A stretch of 49,680 nucleotides of DNA from Megasphaera cerevisiae DSM 20462 (GCF_001045675.1 NZ_LEKT01000021.1:1-49680), one strand, 5' to 3'. Numbered from the stretch's first letter, positions 1 to 8,198 are shown. The notes: a model not told the origin generated them from the sequence alone. Translations and numbers: made by a program.

Positions 1-174
1 AAGAAGGGCTCGTTCTCCAGCGAGGAATCTGTCTTCAAGGTTCTCTATCTCAGGGTAAAGGAACTCTATGCCAAGTGGGAAGGGCATCATATCCAGAACT
101 GGGCGATGGTCAGAAACCAGTTGGCTATGGATGATAAGCTGCAAGCTCGTATCCTGAAATACGAGAAATTTTAA
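1..174 (+). CDS. IS256-family transposase, C-terminal fragment (5' end outside window)
   Basis: The frame is open from base 1 to a TAA at 172-174 and encodes 57 residues. The pattern F-S-S-E-E-S-V-F-K-V-L-Y-L-R, then KWEGHHIQNWAMVRNQLA, is the conserved tail of mutator-type (IS256) DDE transposases, where an aromatic/W-rich helix follows the catalytic glutamate. The catalytic residues themselves are upstream of the window. The enzyme moves the element by a circle or cut-out-paste-in mechanism. An identical tail is encoded on the opposite strand at the right end. Confidence 0.85.
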   Translation, partial: KKGSFSSEESVFKVLYLRVKELYAKWEGHHIQNWAMVRNQLAMDDKLQARILKYEKF

Positions 175-247
175 AGCCAGCAATCACTGGTAACGCATCT
201 TCTTTTATGATACCTAAAAAAACTTACACACTTAACTTGACAAACCC
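1..247 (+). mobile_element. IS256-family insertion sequence, 3' end (left copy)
   Basis: These bases hold the last 57 transposase codons and the element terminus. They are repeated without a mismatch, in reverse complement, at 49434-49680. Sequence identity between the two copies stops at base 247: left reads CAAACCC then CATCATTT, right reads CAAACCC then AACGATGT, which places the end of the element there. The terminal sequence (AGTGTGTAAGT close to the end) resembles IS256-family inverted repeats. The element is inserted in a corA-type gene. The 5' part of the element lies outside the window. Confidence 0.85.
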
Positions 248-458
248 CATCATTTCCAATAATTTGAACATGGTCATGAAATTTTTGGCATCTATCACGA
301 TTATTTTGGCTGTACCAACCATTATTTTCAGCTTATGGGGCGTAAACGTACCGCTTCCTTTTTCCACCAGTGAGATGGGCTTTATCTATATTATTGGTAT
401 TGCGTTTATTTGCGCTATCGGAGCTATTGTCATGCTTTGGCGGAAGGATTTATTCTGA
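207..458 (+). pseudogene. CorA-type magnesium/divalent-cation transporter, C-terminal remnant cut by IS256
   Basis: From base 248 the frame encodes ISNNLNMVMKFLASITI, two hydrophobic helices, a WGVN turn between them and a WRKDLF tail. This is the membrane end of CorA channels: the last part of the stalk helix, TM1, the GxN loop and TM2. The usual loop motif is GMN; here it reads GVN. The first 13 residues of the open frame (ATG at 207) come from the IS256 end, so the original start and the large cytoplasmic domain are missing. The frame stays open across the junction, so a short hybrid peptide could be made, but it could not be a working transporter. The 5' half should lie beyond the other end of this IS copy. 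Confidence 0.8.
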
Positions 459-484
459 ACTATGGTAATGATTGAAAAACAGGA

Positions 485-541
485 ACGGCATAGACAGCAT
501 ATTCATATATATTATGAATATGCTGTCTATGCCGTTTTTTT
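485..541. terminator. Bidirectional terminator between corA remnant and rnhB
   Basis: A perfect 23-bp inverted repeat (485-507 with 513-535) with a 5-nt loop is followed by seven T on the plus strand. An A-rich stretch precedes it at 475-481. It can end transcription from both converging genes. Confidence 0.9.
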
Positions 542-1331
542 ATTCTGGCCGCCCCTTCACTAAGCTTTTAATCGGTTCAAAACTTTTCCGGTGAATAGGA
601 CAAGGGCCATATTGGTAAATCGCATCCATATGTTTCTGTGTCAAATACCCTTTATGTATAGCAAAACCATACTGCGGATATTGTACATCATATTCAATCA
701 TCAAACGATCCCGCGTTACCTTTGCAATAATAGATGCCGCCGCAATAGAGGCACTTCGTCCGTCACCATGAATAATCGATTCATGCGGCACGGTCAAGTC
801 ATATAAAGGCATAGCATCAATAAGCACTGCCGCGGCCGGTGTCTCCAGCCCGGCAACCGCGTCATACATCCCCTGCCGTGTAGCATGATATATATTCAGC
901 CTGTCAATTTCTTTCTCCGACTTCGATACGCAAGACACGGAAACGGCTTCCGTCATAATTTTATCATACAATGCCTCCCTTTTTGCCGGAGATAATTTTT
1001 TACTATCATTAATTCCCGGACATTCCCAAAAAGGCGGCAAAATGACAGCCGCAACCATAACCGGACCGGCAGCCGGTCCCCGGCCCGCTTCATCAATTCC
1101 GGCAACATGATATATACCTTGATTATAATATGCAGTTTCCAGCTCATACAGGTGGAGAACACGTTCTCTTTCCTTTTCTTCCCTTATCCTGTGTTTTATA
1201 TATATATCGGCTGCCTTTCTGACAGAGACACGCGTATCCTCCTTCATCGCATGAAGGAGGTCTGTTATTCCGGATTCTCCGCAGTTGAGCCGTTCTTTCA
1301 GATCCTCTGTTTTTATATGAGAGATATCCAT
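540..1331 (-). CDS. rnhB: Ribonuclease HII
   Basis: The 263-residue protein cuts the RNA strand of RNA-DNA hybrids and starts removal of single ribonucleotides from DNA. The family signature GIDEAGRG is at 78-85, giving catalytic D80 and E81; D172 (LIDAMPL) and D190 (HGDGRSASIAAASI) complete the DEDD metal site. A charged N-terminal extension of about 70 residues precedes the catalytic fold, as is common in Firmicutes RnhB. The ATG shares one base with the TAA of rbgA (TAATG), so translation is probably coupled. Downstream is the strong bidirectional terminator. Confidence 0.96.
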   Translation of the reverse strand: MDISHIKTEDLKERLNCGESGITDLLHAMKEDTRVSVRKAADIYIKHRIREEKERERVLHLYELETAYYNQGIYHVAGIDEAGRGPAAGPVMVAAVILPPFWECPGINDSKKLSPAKREALYDKIMTEAVSVSCVSKSEKEIDRLNIYHATRQGMYDAVAGLETPAAAVLIDAMPLYDLTVPHESIIHGDGRSASIAAASIIAKVTRDRLMIEYDVQYPQYGFAIHKGYLTQKHMDAIYQYGPCPIHRKSFEPIKSLVKGRPE

Positions 1332-2203
1332 TACACGTCAGCTCCTTTCGAAAAATCCGCCACACGATCTAAAGATATAGCTCCCATAATCCCTTCCCGA
1401 TATTCCTTTAAAATCAATTTATATGTTTTTTCTAAATCCACCATGCCGCCGGCAACCAGACACCCCCGTCTCCGCCCTATCATATCAATCGTTTCAAGAG
1501 GCTTTGCGCCTATGTTCTCTAACTTATATCTTTTTTTCAATTCATCGGGATACCATTGCCCCAATTCTCTGACTAATTGGGTAATCACCGTCTCCATGTC
1601 GAATACCGTATCCGATATAGCTCCTGTGGCAGCCAGCCGATATGCGCAGAGCTGATTTTCCAGTTTGGGCCACAGTACACCCGGCATGTCCAGTAAATCA
1701 AGCTGCGTGCCAATATGAACCCACTGCTTTCCCTTGGTTTCACCGGGCTTATCTGCTGTTTTAGCAGCATTACGACGTGCCAATTTATTAATAAGCGTCG
1801 ATTTCCCCACGTTTGGTATCCCCAGAATCATGGTTCTGATTGATCGGTTTTTAAGTCCGCGAGCCTTCCAGTGTTCCAGTCGGGGTGCTGCCAGACTGCG
1901 CAGGAGCGCAATAAGCGGTTTGATATCCCTGCCCCCCTTGCTATCCATAACAATAACATGGCGCCCCTTCTGCTTATAATAACGTACCCATTCATCCAAT
2001 ACAGCCGGATCCGCCAGATCTGCTTTATTCATGACGATCACGGATGGCTTTGAGCCAATCAGTTTGCTGATCATTGGATTCGTACTGCTCATAGGAATAC
2101 GGGCATCAACCAATTCAATAACGACATCTATAATTTTCAGATTTTCTTCGATCAAACGACGAGCCTTCGCCATATGACCGGGATACCAGTTAATTATCAT
2201 CAT
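1331..2203 (-). CDS. rbgA: Ribosome biogenesis GTPase RbgA (YlqF)
   Basis: A circularly permuted GTPase that helps late assembly of the 50S subunit. The G motifs occur in permuted order: G4 NKAD at about 59-62, G1 GIPNVGKST at 128-136, PGETKG (G2) near 153-158 and G3 DMPG at 172-175. The N-terminal NWYPGHMAKARR block is typical of the family. An in-frame ATG exists at 2218, but the ATG pair at 2203/2200 is preceded by AGAGG at a usable distance and fits the family start (290 residues). Forms a two-gene unit with rnhB. A promoter fits TTGTTT (2262-2257), 17 bp, TACAAT (2239-2234). Confidence 0.95.
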   Translation of the reverse strand: MMIINWYPGHMAKARRLIEENLKIIDVVIELVDARIPMSSTNPMISKLIGSKPSVIVMNKADLADPAVLDEWVRYYKQKGRHVIVMDSKGGRDIKPLIALLRSLAAPRLEHWKARGLKNRSIRTMILGIPNVGKSTLINKLARRNAAKTADKPGETKGKQWVHIGTQLDLLDMPGVLWPKLENQLCAYRLAATGAISDTVFDMETVITQLVRELGQWYPDELKKRYKLENIGAKPLETIDMIGRRRGCLVAGGMVDLEKTYKLILKEYREGIMGAISLDRVADFSKGADV

Positions 2204-2233
2204 TATACCTCTTTTCATTTTCTTTTCTCTCTC

Positions 2234-2262
2234 ATTGTAGAGGATTGCACACCAAAAAACAA
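2234..2262 (-). promoter_or_regulatory. Candidate promoter of rbgA-rnhB
   Basis: TTGTTT (2262-2257), 17-bp spacer, TACAAT (2239-2234). It overlaps the U-tract side of the thrS terminator. The implied transcript starts close to the ATG at 2218, which also argues for the downstream ATG as the true start. Confidence 0.5.
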
Positions 2263-2289
2263 GACATGTCTATGAAAGGCATGTCTTGT
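2253..2289 (-). terminator. thrS terminator
   Basis: ACAAGACATG (2259-2268) pairs perfectly with CATGTCTTGT (2280-2289). On the minus strand the stem is followed by a run of T. Confidence 0.85.
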
Positions 2290-2314
2290 CTGCTGATATC
2301 ATTACATACGCCCA

Positions 2315-4222
2315 TTATCCCTTGCGGCTTGCTGTTAGTTCCTGAATATGTGCGATTACCTCATCTATCGGTTTAGCGCCTAAATCGCCCTGAGAACGGT
2401 CACGCAGCGATACCGTTTTATTTTCAATTTCTTTATCACCCAAAACCGCCATGTACGGAACCTTTTCCATTTGTGCTTTACGGATCTTATAGCCAATTTT
2501 TTCGTTGCTTTCATCCACTTCAGCACGGATACCAAGCTTTTTGAATTTTTTAGCCAAATCTTTGGCATATGTCAAATGCTTATCGGAAATGGGAAGGAAT
2601 TTGATCTGGACCGGTGCGAGCCATACGGGAAACGCACCCGCATAGTTTTCAGTAATAATACCAATAAACCGTTCAATACTGCCAAAACAAGCACGATGGA
2701 CCATAACAGGACGATGCTTTTGTCCATCTTCGCCGACATATGTCATATCAAACCGTTCCGGCATCAGCATATCTAATTGAATCGTGCCACATTGCCATGT
2801 ACGGCCAATGGAATCCTTTAAATGGAAATCAAGCTTCGGTCCGTAAAAAGCTCCATCGCCTTCATTGATAACATATGGTATATGCCGTTCTTCCACCACA
2901 TCATGCAATGTTTTCGTAGCTAATTCCCAAATTTCATCGGATCCCATAGAATCCTTCGGGCGAGTAGATAATTCCACATGATATTCCAATCCGAACTGAC
3001 GATACGCTTTGTCAAATAAATCCATTACACCGGATATTTCCTGTTTCATCTGACTTGGCAGCATGAAAATATGCGCATCATCCTGCGTAAAGCAGCGAAC
3101 CCTGAATAAACCATGGAGCGCACCGTGTAATTCATGCCGGTGAACAATACCTAATTCCGCCATTCGCATTGGAAAATCACGATAACTGTGAACATTGCTC
3201 TTATACACGAGAATGCCGCCCGGGCAATTCATCGGTTTAATGGCATACGGCTGATCATCAATAGTCGTAAAATACATATTATCCCGATAGTGATCCCAAT
3301 GTCCGGATTGTTCCCATAACTGCCGATTCAAAATCAAAGGAGTGCTGATTTCATCATAATCTGCATTATTATGAAGTTCATGCCAAAACGCCAGTAAATT
3401 GTTGCGTAAAATCATTCCCTTGGGATGAAAGAAAGGGAATCCCGGCCCTTCTTCATGAAAACTAAACAAATCCAATTGCTTGCCTAATTTGCGATGATCA
3501 CGTTTTTCAGCTTCGGCAAGCATAGTCAAATATGCGTCCAAATCTTCTTTCTTTTCAAATGCTGTACCGTAAATACGCTGAAGCATTTTATTGTGTTCAT
3601 CACCGCGCCAATACGCACCTGCAACGGTTTGCAATTTGAAAGATTTGACCTGCCCGGTTTTGGCACAATGCGGACCCGCGCAAAGATCCACAAAATCACC
3701 CTGCCGATATAAGGAAATTTCTTCCTCTTCCGGTAACTCCTCAATCAATTCCACTTTATAATCCTGACCTGCTTCTTTAAACAGCTTTAACGCATCGGCT
3801 CTGGATACAACTTCCCTTGTAAGCGGAAGATTTTCTTTGACAATCTTAGCCATTTCTGCTTCAATAGCTGCAAAATCATCCTGCGTAAAGCGATGTTCTG
3901 TATCAATATCATAATAAAACCCATTTTCAATAGACGGCCCAATAGCAAATTTTACGTCTTTAAAAAGATGCTGTATAGCCTGCGCCATAATATGGGATGC
4001 AGTATGACGAAGCGTATCCTTGCCCGCTTGATCATCAAAGGTCAGAAAATCCACAGTAGTACCGTCGACAATTGGTTCCCGTAAATCCGTTACTTCTCCA
4101 TTGACCTTTGCAACCAATACTTTTTTTGCCAAACTGTTGCTCAACTGTTTTACAGCTTCAAACAGGGAAATGCCGTCAGGAAATGTCTTTTTATTTCCGT
4201 TTTTTAAAAGTAATTCTGCCAT
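2315..4222 (-). CDS. thrS: Threonyl-tRNA synthetase
   Basis: Class II synthetase charging tRNA-Thr, 635 residues. Order of domains: TGS (about 1-60), editing/SAD domain (about 65-220) with HxxxH at H73/H77 and C181-x3-H185, catalytic core (about 240-530) and an anticodon-binding domain (about 535-635). The zinc ligands of the active site are visible: C333 in MNCPGG, H384 in DDAHIF and H509 in MVHRA. The frame also has an ATG at 4231, but the strong GGAGG (RC of 4232-4237) directly touches it; the ATG at 4222 has correct spacing and gives the normal MAELLL start. Expression is controlled by the T-box leader just upstream. Confidence 0.97.
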   Translation of the reverse strand: MAELLLKNGNKKTFPDGISLFEAVKQLSNSLAKKVLVAKVNGEVTDLREPIVDGTTVDFLTFDDQAGKDTLRHTASHIMAQAIQHLFKDVKFAIGPSIENGFYYDIDTEHRFTQDDFAAIEAEMAKIVKENLPLTREVVSRADALKLFKEAGQDYKVELIEELPEEEEISLYRQGDFVDLCAGPHCAKTGQVKSFKLQTVAGAYWRGDEHNKMLQRIYGTAFEKKEDLDAYLTMLAEAEKRDHRKLGKQLDLFSFHEEGPGFPFFHPKGMILRNNLLAFWHELHNNADYDEISTPLILNRQLWEQSGHWDHYRDNMYFTTIDDQPYAIKPMNCPGGILVYKSNVHSYRDFPMRMAELGIVHRHELHGALHGLFRVRCFTQDDAHIFMLPSQMKQEISGVMDLFDKAYRQFGLEYHVELSTRPKDSMGSDEIWELATKTLHDVVEERHIPYVINEGDGAFYGPKLDFHLKDSIGRTWQCGTIQLDMLMPERFDMTYVGEDGQKHRPVMVHRACFGSIERFIGIITENYAGAFPVWLAPVQIKFLPISDKHLTYAKDLAKKFKKLGIRAEVDESNEKIGYKIRKAQMEKVPYMAVLGDKEIENKTVSLRDRSQGDLGAKPIDEVIAHIQELTASRKG

Positions 4223-4243
4223 ACCAAACATCCTCCTCTAAAA

Positions 4244-4498
4244 TAAAAAAAAGCTCTCATCCTCAAGGGACGAGAGCTTGCTCACGTGGTTCCACCCTAG
4301 TTCACCAAAACGCTTAATTCTGATGTACTCGAACGTTATAACGGAACGACCGGATCACTATACTTGATTCTAATGACCAACTCCAAGGCGGTAATGCATC
4401 CATGCTTCAGGAATACTCGCACCAATCATATTCCTCTCTGAATAAAGCACCCGGATCATCATGTCCTTTTCAAAGTCTTTCACATATCTCTGTGTATG
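4244..4498 (-). promoter_or_regulatory. T-box riboswitch of thrS
   Basis: The minus-strand leader contains the conserved T-box AGGGTGGAACCACG (RC of 4285-4298), which pairs with the free 3' end of uncharged tRNA. It is followed by an intrinsic terminator (GAGAGCTT/AAGCTCTC, 4251-4279, then T8). A candidate specifier codon ACC (4392-4390, context TTACCGCCTTGGAG) reads threonine and fits the gene. Upstream arm elements GAGAGGAATATGATTGGTG and a stem I are visible further 5'. Uncharged tRNA-Thr should favour the antiterminator and thrS expression. Confidence 0.92.
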
Positions 4499-4503
4499 CG
4501 TAA

Positions 4504-4532
4504 ATTATACGTCGCAGTGTAAAAGTTGTCAA
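4504..4532 (-). promoter_or_regulatory. Consensus sigma-70 promoter of thrS
   Basis: A perfect TTGACA (4532-4527), 17-bp spacer, TATAAT (4509-4504) sits immediately before the T-box leader. Confidence 0.9.
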
Positions 4533-4583
4533 GGAAAAGTTGAAATTCCTATAAAAAAATTCTTTAAAACTACAAATTGATCA

Positions 4584-4613
4584 CAAAAAAAGGGCTGTCC
4601 AATGGACAGCCCT
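4584..4613 (-). terminator. etfA terminator
   Basis: AGGGCTGTCC (4591-4600) pairs with GGACAGCCCT (4604-4613). On the minus strand it is followed by seven T. It ends the acd-etfB-etfA operon. Confidence 0.85.
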
Positions 4614-4633
4614 AAAAAGGAATAGCATATAAA

Positions 4634-5647
4634 TTATGCTAACCCTTTATGTTTCTTAATTGCTTCTGTCAGCTTAGGAACAACCTGGAATACATCCCCA
4701 ACAATACCATAATCGCAAACCTTGAAGATAGGAGCATCTTCATCTTTATTGATTGCAATGATGCAGTCAGAGCCGGTCATACCAGCCAAATGCTGAATAG
4801 CGCCAGAAATAGCGCAAGCAACATAAATTTTAGGACCTACAGTTTTACCTGTCTGGCCTACTTGATGCAAGGCATCAATCCAGCCAGCATCTACAGCCGC
4901 ACGCGACGCACCAACAGCCCCGCCAAGAACAGTAGCTAATTCTTTCAGCATACCTTCAAACGGTTCAGAGCCATTCATGCCACGTCCGCCAGAAACGATA
5001 ACGTCAGCTTCTTCAATCTTAATTCCGCCGCCGCCCATTTTAATGAGTTCAACAAACTTCGTCAGGAAATCTGCATCCGTCAAATCAACCTTCATATCAA
5101 TTATTTCGCCGGTTGCGCTGGCATCTGCTTCTGGTTTTTTAAATACATTCGGACGAACTGTCCCCATCTGCGGACGATTATCCGGGCAAATGATTTCAGC
5201 CATAATATTACCGCCCAAAGCAGGACGAGTCCAAACGATAGTTTTCTTGTCATCATCAACAGAAAGACCTGTGCAATCTGCTGTTAAACCAGTTTTCAAA
5301 GAGTTTGCAACACGAGGGCCAAGATCCCGGCCAATATTAGTTGCACCAACCAAGAAAACATTTGGCTTAATTTCATTGAAGAAATCGCACAAAACTTTAG
5401 AATAAGCGGTTGTATTGTATTGTTCCAACTGCGGATCATCATATACATATACTTTATGTGCACCGTGAGCAATCAATTCCTGCGCCAACGGTTTTACATT
5501 ATGACCAATCAGCACCGCACCAACTTCGTCACCAATGGTATCAGCCAATTTACGGCCCTGACCCAACAGTTCGAAAGATACGTTACGTAATTTGCCTTCA
5601 AATTGTTCAGCGATTACATATACGCCTTTGTATTCTGCTAAATCCAT
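4634..5647 (-). CDS. etfA: Electron transfer flavoprotein, alpha subunit (bifurcating type)
   Basis: Carries the alpha-FAD that shuttles electrons between EtfB and butyryl-CoA dehydrogenase. The C-terminal FAD site is complete: GGRGMNG, then GASRAAVDAGW, then GQTGKTVGPKIY and ACAISGAIQHLAGM. The N-terminal domain contacts EtfB. The sequence is very close to Megasphaera elsdenii EtfA as I remember it. The start is at ATG 5647 (MDLAEYKG, 337 residues); a GTG two codons upstream (5653) also lies near the GGAGG and cannot be excluded. Last gene of the acd-etfB-etfA operon, followed by a strong terminator. Confidence 0.95.
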   Translation of the reverse strand: MDLAEYKGVYVIAEQFEGKLRNVSFELLGQGRKLADTIGDEVGAVLIGHNVKPLAQELIAHGAHKVYVYDDPQLEQYNTTAYSKVLCDFFNEIKPNVFLVGATNIGRDLGPRVANSLKTGLTADCTGLSVDDDKKTIVWTRPALGGNIMAEIICPDNRPQMGTVRPNVFKKPEADASATGEIIDMKVDLTDADFLTKFVELIKMGGGGIKIEEADVIVSGGRGMNGSEPFEGMLKELATVLGGAVGASRAAVDAGWIDALHQVGQTGKTVGPKIYVACAISGAIQHLAGMTGSDCIIAINKDEDAPIFKVCDYGIVGDVFQVVPKLTEAIKKHKGLA

Positions 5648-5668
5648 TTTCACTGTTCCTCCTTAGAA

Positions 5669-6472
5669 TTAAATGATCTTCTGTGCAGTCAATTTTTCTA
5701 TCAACGTATCTACTGCTACCTGAGGATCTTCTTCGTTGATAACAAGACCCTGTGTTCTCTGAGGCGGAGTGAAAATTTTACGAACTTTTGTCGGAGAACC
5801 GCTCAATCCGATGCGGCTTTCATCCACGTTGATATCAGCAGCAGATAACTGGGGAATTTCACGACGTTTTGCCTTCATCGTACCACGAATGGTCGGGAAG
5901 CGCGGTTCGTTCAATTCTTTGACAGCAGTAAGCAAAACAGGGAAGTGCGCTTCTGTTACGATGTAGCCTTCTTCATTCTGCTGCTTAACTGTAACTTTGT
6001 CACCATCAACATCAAGTTTTGCTGCGTATGTAATCTGAGGAATACCTAATTCGCAGGCAATCTGCGGACCTACTTGTGCTGTATCGCCATCAATAGCTTG
6101 CTTGCCGCACAAAACGATATCGAACTGTGCGATACCTTTCATTTCGGCAACTTTTTTAACAGCCTGTGCGAGGCAATAGCCTGTAGCCAATGTATCAGAA
6201 CCGCCGACTTTTCTATCTGTGAGCAGATATGCATCATCAGCACCCATAGCCAGGCCTTCACGTAAAACTTCAGTCGCTTGCGGGGGCCCCATGGAAAGCA
6301 AAGTAACCTTTGCACCCTGATTATCCTTTAACTGAAGAGCCGCTTCCAAAGCGTTCTGGTCAAAAGGATTAAAAATGTTAGGAACACCAGCACGAATGAC
6401 GGTATGTTTTACTGGATCAATTTTAACTTCTGCTGTGTCCGGAACTTGTTTGACACATACCAATATTTCCAT
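5669..6472 (-). CDS. etfB: Electron transfer flavoprotein, beta subunit (bifurcating type)
   Basis: 267 residues. Binds the bifurcating beta-FAD that takes two electrons from NADH and splits them between ferredoxin/flavodoxin and the dehydrogenase. The block GADDAYLLTDRKVGGSDT followed by LATGYCLAQAV is characteristic of bifurcating EtfB, and GKQAIDGDTAQVGPQIACEL is the typical mononucleotide-binding stretch. The C-terminal arm that embraces EtfA is present. Preceded by AGGAGG with good spacing and located between the dehydrogenase and etfA genes. In this setting the likely electron donor is NADH and the partner is the adjacent acyl-CoA dehydrogenase. Confidence 0.95.
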   Translation of the reverse strand: MEILVCVKQVPDTAEVKIDPVKHTVIRAGVPNIFNPFDQNALEAALQLKDNQGAKVTLLSMGPPQATEVLREGLAMGADDAYLLTDRKVGGSDTLATGYCLAQAVKKVAEMKGIAQFDIVLCGKQAIDGDTAQVGPQIACELGIPQITYAAKLDVDGDKVTVKQQNEEGYIVTEAHFPVLLTAVKELNEPRFPTIRGTMKAKRREIPQLSAADINVDESRIGLSGSPTKVRKIFTPPQRTQGLVINEEDPQVAVDTLIEKLTAQKII

Positions 6473-6555
6473 TTACGTTTGCCTCCTAAATTATCATTTT
6501 ATTCAACAAGCTTGGTCATGAGACCAAGCTTGCATCGTAAACAACGTACTGCAAC

Positions 6556-7695
6556 TTACTGCAACAAAGCACCAGCTGTAACCATGAGCTGTACTTCGTT
6601 TGTGCCTTCGTAAATCTGAGTGATCTTTGCATCGCGCATATGACGTGCAACCGGATATTCTTCACTATATCCATAACCGCCAAAGATCTGAACTGCTTCC
6701 ACACTGACTTCCATTGCCACGTCAGAAGCAACTCTCTTTGCTATAGCAGCATCAACCGTAAACGGTTCGCCTGCCTGCTTTTTGCATGCAGCTTTATAAA
6801 CGAGGTTACGAGCAGCTTCAATCTTCATCTTCATATCAGCGAGTTTGAAGGAAATAGACTGGAATTTGCAGAGAGGTTTGCCAAACTGTACACGCTGTTT
6901 GGAATATTCAACAGCATCAGCTAAAGCAGCTTCCGCAATACCAAGCGCCTGAGCAGCAACGCCAATACGGCCGCCGTCCAACGTCATCATAGCAACTTTA
7001 AAGCCCTTGCCTTCCTGACCCAACAGGTTTTCAGCAGGAACCTTGACATCCTGGAATACCAATTCCATTGTCTGAGAAGTATGAATGCCTAATTTATCTT
7101 CTTTCTTACCAAATGTAAAGCCTTCCCAGCCCTTTTCAACGATAAACGCCGTAATACCGTGATTGCCTTTGGATTTATCCGTCATAGCAAATACGATATA
7201 AATATCAGCTGCACCAGCATTGGTGATGAAGATTTTGGAACCATTCAAAATATAGTGATCGCCATCTTTTACAGCAACAGTCTGCTGACCGGAAGCGTCT
7301 GTACCAGCATTAGGTTCTGTCAAACCGAAGGCACCCAGTTTTGTTCCTTCAGCAAGAGGAACAAGATATTTTTTCTTCTGTTCTTCTGTACCAAACTGCC
7401 AAATCGGGTTAGCGCAAAGAGACACTGTACCGGACAATGTGATGGATACGCCTGCATCGTATTTAGCCAATTCTTCAACAGTGAGGATATAGCTCAATAC
7501 GTCAGCGCCAGCACCGCCGTATTCTTCCGGGAAATAGGTGCCGCTCAAGCCCATTTCAAGCATTTCTGCAATAATTTCTTCATCATAAATGCCATGATGG
7601 TCACGTTCAGTAACTGTTGGTGCCAATCTTTTTTCGCCAAAATCTTTTGCCAATTTCACAAACATTTTCTGGTCATCAGTTAAATTAAAATCCAT
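6556..7695 (-). CDS. Short-chain acyl-CoA (butyryl-CoA) dehydrogenase
   Basis: 379 residues, an FAD enzyme that, with EtfAB, reduces crotonyl-CoA to butyryl-CoA in fermentation. N-terminal helical domain, middle beta domain with FGLTEPNAGTDASGQQT and the FITNAGAADIYIVFA stretch, then the C-terminal helical domain with GRIGVAAQALGIA and QIFGGYGYSEEYPVARHMRD. The catalytic base is E363 in IYEGTNE, 16 residues from the end, the same distance as E367 in the M. elsdenii enzyme. The encoded protein is almost the same as M. elsdenii butyryl-CoA dehydrogenase as I recall it, four residues shorter. First gene of the operon; AAGGAG lies 11 bases before the ATG. Confidence 0.95.
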   Translation of the reverse strand: MDFNLTDDQKMFVKLAKDFGEKRLAPTVTERDHHGIYDEEIIAEMLEMGLSGTYFPEEYGGAGADVLSYILTVEELAKYDAGVSITLSGTVSLCANPIWQFGTEEQKKKYLVPLAEGTKLGAFGLTEPNAGTDASGQQTVAVKDGDHYILNGSKIFITNAGAADIYIVFAMTDKSKGNHGITAFIVEKGWEGFTFGKKEDKLGIHTSQTMELVFQDVKVPAENLLGQEGKGFKVAMMTLDGGRIGVAAQALGIAEAALADAVEYSKQRVQFGKPLCKFQSISFKLADMKMKIEAARNLVYKAACKKQAGEPFTVDAAIAKRVASDVAMEVSVEAVQIFGGYGYSEEYPVARHMRDAKITQIYEGTNEVQLMVTAGALLQ

Positions 7696-7875
7696 GTTCT
7701 TCCACTCTCCTTAATTATTGTTAAATAGTTAAACTAGAGACAAAGCCTTACTTCATTGTTGTCTGCCGCCGGTTTACACGGACCGGCCGCAAACAGCCCA
7801 CCTGCTTATGTGTATATACCCTGCACAGTGTAACCTACAGCGTATACATGCACAACCTAAAATGCTTACATTTGA

Positions 7876-7904
7876 ATTGTACATCTTTTCACAAGTTAAA
7901 TCAA
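7876..7904 (-). promoter_or_regulatory. Promoter of acd-etfB-etfA
   Basis: TTGATT (7904-7899), 17-bp spacer, TACAAT (7881-7876). The start site would be near 7868, giving a leader of about 170 nt. Confidence 0.65.
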
Positions 7905-7934
7905 TAGAAAATGCCAACTATCGTTCAATCTAAT

Positions 7935-7981
7935 CATTCCTTTTAGTAATGGGTATTATTTTCTCAGACCTTTTAGTACTG
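7935..7981. promoter_or_regulatory. Two tandem 17-bp dyads upstream of the acd-etfBA promoter
   Basis: CATTCCTTTTAGTAATG (7935-7951) and CAGACCTTTTAGTACTG (7965-7981) share the core CCTTTTAGTA. Each is an imperfect palindrome, and their starts are exactly 30 bp apart, about three helical turns. They lie 31-77 bp upstream of the -35 box, a position that suits an activator or a cooperative regulator. No regulator gene is adjacent. Confidence 0.45.
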
Positions 7982-8198
7982 AAAGTTGGATTTTGTCAAA
8001 AAACAGCTTGACATAAGTATAAAAATTACATTCTTTCCCCACTTTGACGTACCATACGGATACCTGCAAGCCGGTATCGCATCCGACTCTTTTTTTGTTT
8101 AATTCTATTTTCACTTATGTCATGCAAGTATGAAATAAATGCAATAAAAAAGACAAATCTGCCTAAAATATCCCGCTGTCCATATATTGACGTTATCT

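Larger units (their letters stand above)
7696..8198. other. 503-bp intergenic region before acd-etfBA
   Basis: Holds the operon promoter (7876-7904), two related 17-bp dyads upstream of it, and a long leader of about 170 nt. The leader contains a strong hairpin at 7761-7794 (GTCTGC-CGCCGGT pairing with ACCGGC-C-GCAAAC, loop TTTACACGG on the plus strand). At 8051-8098 the plus strand shows CGGAT...ATCCG with an inner ACC/GGT stem followed by ACTC and seven T, which may be a weak plus-strand terminator. No coding gene is supported. Confidence 0.6.

Noticed and set aside
7774-7884. Cysteine-rich 36-codon frame (MYNSNVSILGCACIRC...) upstream of acd
   Set aside because: Its ATG overlaps the -10 box of the acd promoter and lies before the predicted start site; no ribosome site.
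8051-8098. Plus-strand hairpin followed by seven T, considered as the end of a small RNA starting at TTGACA near 8009
   Set aside because: No -10 box at proper spacing, a bulged stem, and four bases between stem and T-run; too weak for an RNA call.
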